Shown: in pieces, positions 60,505 to 64,000 of the stretch
Position numbering within the stretch: position 1 is the stretch's first letter
Layout of the letters: each line of letters opens with the position of its first letter
From: Kluyvera genomosp. 3
GTDB taxonomy: Bacteria > Pseudomonadota > Gammaproteobacteria > Enterobacterales > Enterobacteriaceae
Direction: 5' to 3'
Length of the DNA: 64,000 bases
NCBI GenBank assembly: GCA_002211745.1
Contig: CP022114.1
Location: 186,001-250,000 of the forward strand
The notes under the pieces: model-generated
What the model was told of the DNA's origin: nothing
Seen by the model: only the letters and a program-made list of their open reading frames with translations
Databases searched by the model: none
Program-made: the position numbers and the translations under genes

Positions 60505-62193
60505 ATGAGATACATCAAAGCGATGTCCCAGCAAAAGCTCAGTCTTTTGCTGGCGGTATACATCGGCTGGTTTATGAATTATTCCGTGTTGGTTCGTCGG
60601 TTCGGGGGTATTTATCGGACTTCAGCGTCGAGAAAGGGATGTTTATCGGCATTGAGCTGGTGAGTTCGCTGCTGGTGACGTTCTTCCTGTTTCGTCTGCT
60701 GTCGTTGGGGGGCGTAGGTTGTGGAAAGTGCTGGCGACGGCCGTCGTGCTGATTTCCGCCGGCGCAAGTTACTACATGACCAACCTGAATGTGGTCATTG
60801 GCTACGGGATTATTGCATCGGTGATGACGACCGATGTCGATCTCTCCAAAGAGGTGGTGGGTTGGCACTTTATTTCCTGGCTGGTCCTCACCAGCATCAT
60901 CCCGCTGGTCTTTATCTGGTTTAACCAGGCGCGGGATACGCTGCTTAATCAACTGCTGACGTCAGGGCAGCGCCTACGGGGTATCGGTATTGTGCTGCTC
61001 TGCGCGCTGTTGGTATGGGGCCCATTCGCTTGATGGAAGCCCACCTGAAGGAAAGCGAGCGCCTTTCACAGGTCGATCTGCCAAGCTATGGCGGTGTACT
61101 GGCCAACTCTTACCTGCCGAGCAACTGGGTCTCTGCGCTAAGCCTGTACGGCTGGACCCAGGTTGATGAATCGCTGGATACCAGCGATCTTATCGATCCG
61201 GCAAAGAAGTTTACCTACGTTGCGCCTAAAGATATTGATGATACCTATCTGGTGTTTATCATCGGCGAAACGACCCGCTGGGATCACATGGGCCTGTTCG
61301 GCTACGCGCGTAACACCACGCCAGAGCTGGAGAAGGAGAAAAATCTGGTGGCGTTCCGCGGCTATTCCTGCGATACCGCGACCAAGCTTTCGTTGCGTTG
61401 CATGTTTGTCCGTCAGGGCGGGGCGAGCGATAACCCGCAGCGCACGTTGAAGGAACAAAACGTGTTTGCGGTGCTGCATCAGCTCGGCTTTACCGGTGAC
61501 CTGCTGGCGATGCAGAGCGAACTGTGGTTCTACAGCAACACCATGGCCAACAACATTGCCTACCGCGAGCAGATTGGCGCCGAACCGCGCAACCGTGGCA
61601 AGAGCGTGGACGATATGCTGCTGGCGGATGAAATGAAAAACGTGCTGGCGCGAACCGGCGTTGACGGTAAGCACCTGATCATCATTCACACCAAAGGCTC
61701 GCACTTTAACTACACGCAGCGCTACCCGCGCAGCTTTGCAAAGTGGACCCCGGAGTGCGTGAACGTGGATGATAAATGCAGCAAAGCGGAGCTGATTAAC
61801 TCGTACGATAACTCGATCACCTACGTTGACCATTTCCTGGTGAACATCTTTGATCAGTTACGCGATAAGAAAGCCATCGTCTTCTATGCCGCGGACCACG
61901 GCGAGTCGATCAACGATCACGAACGTCTGCACGGTACGCCGCGCAAGATGGCGCCGCCGGAGCAGTTCCGCGTGCCGATGATGGTCTGGATGTCGGATAA
62001 GTATCTGGAAAATCCGGACCACGCCAGGTCGTTCGCATACCTGCAACAGCAGGCGGCGATGAAGCAGCCGAAACGCCACGTGGAGCTTTATGACACCATT
62101 ATGGGCTGTTTGGGTTACACTTCTCCGGACGGTGGAATCAACGAGTACAACAACTGGTGCCACATCCCCGAGGCGAAAAAATCGGCGCAGTGA
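60505..62193 (+). CDS. eptB: Kdo2-lipid A phosphoethanolamine transferase EptB (three frameshifts)
   Basis: Inner-membrane alkaline-phosphatase-superfamily enzyme adding phosphoethanolamine to the outer Kdo of LPS, Ca2+-induced. Five N-terminal helices, then periplasmic catalytic domain: [17 protein letters not shown] (metal Glu), [12 protein letters not shown] (nucleophile Thr), [16 protein letters not shown] (metal ligands). Breaks near 60606, 60709 and 61020. Start [13 protein letters not shown]; repaired length 563 residues, exactly E. coli's. The MgrR sRNA target near the start was not checked. Confidence 0.94.
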
Positions 62194-62233
62194 TGGCTTT
62201 CTGGCCGAACAAGGGCTTTTGTTAAATAAGGGA

Positions 62234-62262
62234 TTGACGAGGGCGGGGCACAGCAGTAAGAT
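62234..62262 (+). promoter_or_regulatory. Sigma-70 promoter of proK
   Basis: TTGACG (62234-62239), 17-bp spacer, TAAGAT (62257-62262), then the GC-rich discriminator GCGCCGC typical of stringently controlled stable-RNA promoters, 10 bp before the tRNA 5' end. Confidence 0.8.
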
Positions 62263-62272
62263 GCGCCGCATT

Positions 62273-62349
<77 letters not shown>

Positions 62350-62355
62350 AATTAA

Positions 62356-62383
62356 AAAAAGCCGCTCTCTGAGCGGCTTTTTT
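62356..62383 (+). terminator. Terminator of proK
   Basis: AAAGCCGCTC-TCT-GAGCGGCTTTTTT, six bases after the tRNA CCA end. Confidence 0.92.
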
Positions 62384-62414
62384 GCGTCTGCAGCTCGGCT
62401 CTCTTCTGCGCGTT

Positions 62415-63420
62415 TTATCGTGAAGTAGACGCCCGCACGACCAGATCCGGCGCTTTGCCCTGACTGTAGCTGACCTTCTCACCCGCCATAACGGCAAACA
62501 GGAGCGTGATGGCCTGGCGCGCCACCTCATCAAGATGCATATTCACCGCCGTCAGTGGCGGCGTGGATTCGCGTGCGCGAATGCCGTCATAGCGGGTAAC
62601 CACGCGCATGTGATCCGGTATGGCGATGCCCTGTTCCTGAAAAGCGCGTACTGCACCGCTGGCAAAGGTATCGATCAGCACCAGAACGCCATCAACATCA
62701 GGATGTTCCTGTAATAGCTGATGTGCCGCGCGGTAGCCGGCATTTTCACCGTCGCTCTCATTGAGCGAGTAGATGACGGGGACTGCCGTCCTTCGCACCA
62801 GCGCCGGTAAGCCGCTTCGCTCTCCAGCATCGATGTGCGTCGCATGTTGCCGACAAATAACGCACATTTACGTGTGCCGGAGGACTCCAGATGCGCGAGC
62901 AGAATTTGCGCCGTTGCTGCTGAATGCAGTTCAACCCACGGCACAGGCGTGTCGGTCCCCGGCGTGCGGCCAATGGTGACGCAAGGAATGCCGGCCTGCG
63001 CCAACGCCTGTAGCTGGGGATCGTTTTCCGCCGGCTCAATCAGAATCGCTGCGTCGAAGCCGACCGCGTCCAGCGGATTTGCGCCCGGTGGCACCAGAAT
63101 CAAGGCATGCTGTTTTTCCAGCGCCATCATGGCGGAAGTGAGCGCAACCTCCATCATAAATCCAGCCGGGAGGCGCCGGAGGCAATGGTCAACGGCACCG
63201 ATGAGAGCAGCGCGATGGTATTTGTTTTGCCGGTACGCAGCTGTCGGGCACGGATATTGGGCGTGTAATTCAGCGCGACAATCGCCTCTTCAATACGCCG
63301 ACGGGTCTCCGGTTCAACAAAGCGGGTGTTATGCAACGCGTTGGATACCGTCCCTGGCGACACGCCGGCATGGCGGGCGACATCAATCAACTTTGCGCGT
63401 TTTTTTTCTTGAGCAGGCAT
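62415..63420 (-). CDS. LacI-family transcriptional regulator (two frameshifts)
   Basis: Repaired length 335 residues. N-terminal [23 protein letters not shown] (residues about 9-28), hinge [20 protein letters not shown], then sugar-binding-like effector domain. Breaks near 63162 ([13 protein letters not shown] expected) and 62779 ([13 protein letters not shown] expected). Start [10 protein letters not shown] at 63420; an upstream in-frame ATG at 63459 is less likely. Divergent from the arylsulfotransferase gene with a perfect LacI-type palindrome between them, so it probably controls that gene and itself. Effector unknown. Confidence 0.84.
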
Positions 63421-63528
63421 TTGCTTGCAGCCTCCAAAATCTTTTGCACAGATTAACACACTTTTTTGTGCTGACCTTTTACGTTGCTATGCCAGCTGAT
63501 GAATAAGCATTTTCAGAAAAAATTCTTC

Positions 63529-63544
63529 ATTAAAACGTTTTAAT
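63529..63544. promoter_or_regulatory. LacI-type operator, perfect palindrome
   Basis: ATTAAAACGTTTTAAT, a 16-bp perfect palindrome with the central CG typical of LacI-family operators (AAAACGTTTT core), 39 bp before the GTG start of the arylsulfotransferase gene and 109 bp from the regulator start. Confidence 0.78.
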
Positions 63545-63582
63545 GGGGTATTTTTACGCAAATTTATCCATCTGGAGGCTAC

Positions 63583-64000
63583 GTGGCACACTTAACTCAG
63601 GATCCGACTTTTACGCTTGGACGCCGTCTATCCGGGCTCACCTTTATCGACAAAGAGAAGAGTTTTGGCGGGTATACCCTCTTTGCCCCGCAAACCGCAG
63701 AAGGGCGGGTTTATCTGGTTGATGAACAGGGTGAGGTCGCGCATCAGTGGCAGCTGCCGGTACGTGCAGGGCGCGATGCGGTGCTGCTGCCTAACGGTAA
63801 CCTGGGATATAACGGTAGCCACCATACCTCCGCAAATCTCTATCCCGCGTGGGATCTCTGGCATGGCGGTGATTTCTACGAAGTGACGCCGGATAACGAA
63901 ATTGTCTGGCACTATGAAGACATCTTCCATCACCATGATGCGCAGTGGTTGCCGAACGGTAATCTGCTGTATACCGCCGCGTCGCCGCTGCCTGCCGATA
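63583..64000 (+). CDS. Arylsulfotransferase-family protein (partial, 3' end off window)
   Basis: First 139 codons. GTG start at 63583 with GGAGG five bases upstream. VAHLTQDPTFTLGRRLSGLT opens the protein; no signal peptide is seen, unlike periplasmic AssT enzymes. The repeated beta-propeller-like pattern (YLVDEQGEVAHQWQLP, YEVTPDNEIVWHYEDIFHHH, QWLPNGNLLYTA) is typical of the arylsulfotransferase superfamily, whose catalytic His lies in such HHD-type motifs. Predicted activity is PAPS-independent sulfate transfer between phenols, but this cytoplasmic branch is not characterised as far as I know. Confidence 0.72.
   Translation, partial: MAHLTQDPTFTLGRRLSGLTFIDKEKSFGGYTLFAPQTAEGRVYLVDEQGEVAHQWQLPVRAGRDAVLLPNGNLGYNGSHHTSANLYPAWDLWHGGDFYEVTPDNEIVWHYEDIFHHHDAQWLPNGNLLYTAASPLPAD

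Overview
The window is a chromosomal segment of an enteric bacterium (Enterobacteriaceae). The conserved blocks follow the E. coli K-12 gene order (gpmM-yibN-grxC-secB-gpsA-cysE, lldPRD, selAB, avtA-malS-bax-xylRHGF/xylAB, glyQS-hokA-cspA, yiaD-bisC-yiaC-tag-yhjY-yhjX-eptB-proK). The accessory content points to a Klebsiella/Raoultella/Enterobacter-type genome rather than Escherichia: a 2-ketogluconate operon, a GH127 arabinofuranosidase locus, a two-partner-secretion pore next to a Gly-rich lipoprotein, and an arylsulfotransferase. The genus is an inference from gene content.

Layout. 1-3.8 kb: redox, export and phospholipid-precursor genes ending in cysE. 3.8-8.1 kb: trmL and the L-lactate operon lldPRD with two LldR-type operators. 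8.3-15 kb: yibL, yibT, yibI-yibH, yibF and selAB; mtlADR, which E. coli carries between yibT and yibI, is absent. 15-25 kb: variable block with yiaY, a small membrane protein, GH127 enzyme + GPH transporter + divergent AraC regulator, ferredoxin ysaA, and a TpsB pore with a Gly/Ser-rich lipoprotein. E. coli has yiaJ-W and aldB here. 25-38 kb: avtA, malS, bax and the complete D-xylose regulon. 38-46 kb: yiaB, wecH, ysaB, glyQS, a hokA relic, an ABC-F protein, cspA. 46-54 kb: an aromatic-acid transporter, yiaF, and a 2-ketogluconate operon (ptxS-like regulator, kguE, kguK, kguT) that ends in ghrB. 54-64 kb: yiaD, bisC, yiaC, tag, yhjY, yhjX (with a tandem YpdB-type site), eptB, proK tRNA, a LacI regulator and the start of an arylsulfotransferase.

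Data quality dominates the reading. I find about 71 single-base frameshifts in 39 of the protein genes. Every one is repaired by adding one G or C to a G/C run, and the repaired proteins regain the usual family length (xylH 393, glyS 689, gpsA 339, eptB 563, bisC 777 residues). This is the signature of homopolymer under-calling in the assembly, not of gene decay. Coordinates given for such genes are those of the repaired gene. The only clear non-frameshift lesion is an amber codon inside hokA.

The best candidate for something little described is the lipoprotein/TpsB pair at 21.9-24.9 kb: a Omp85-family two-partner pore whose only neighbour is a Gly/Ser-repeat lipoprotein instead of a filamentous-haemagglutinin-type TpsA.
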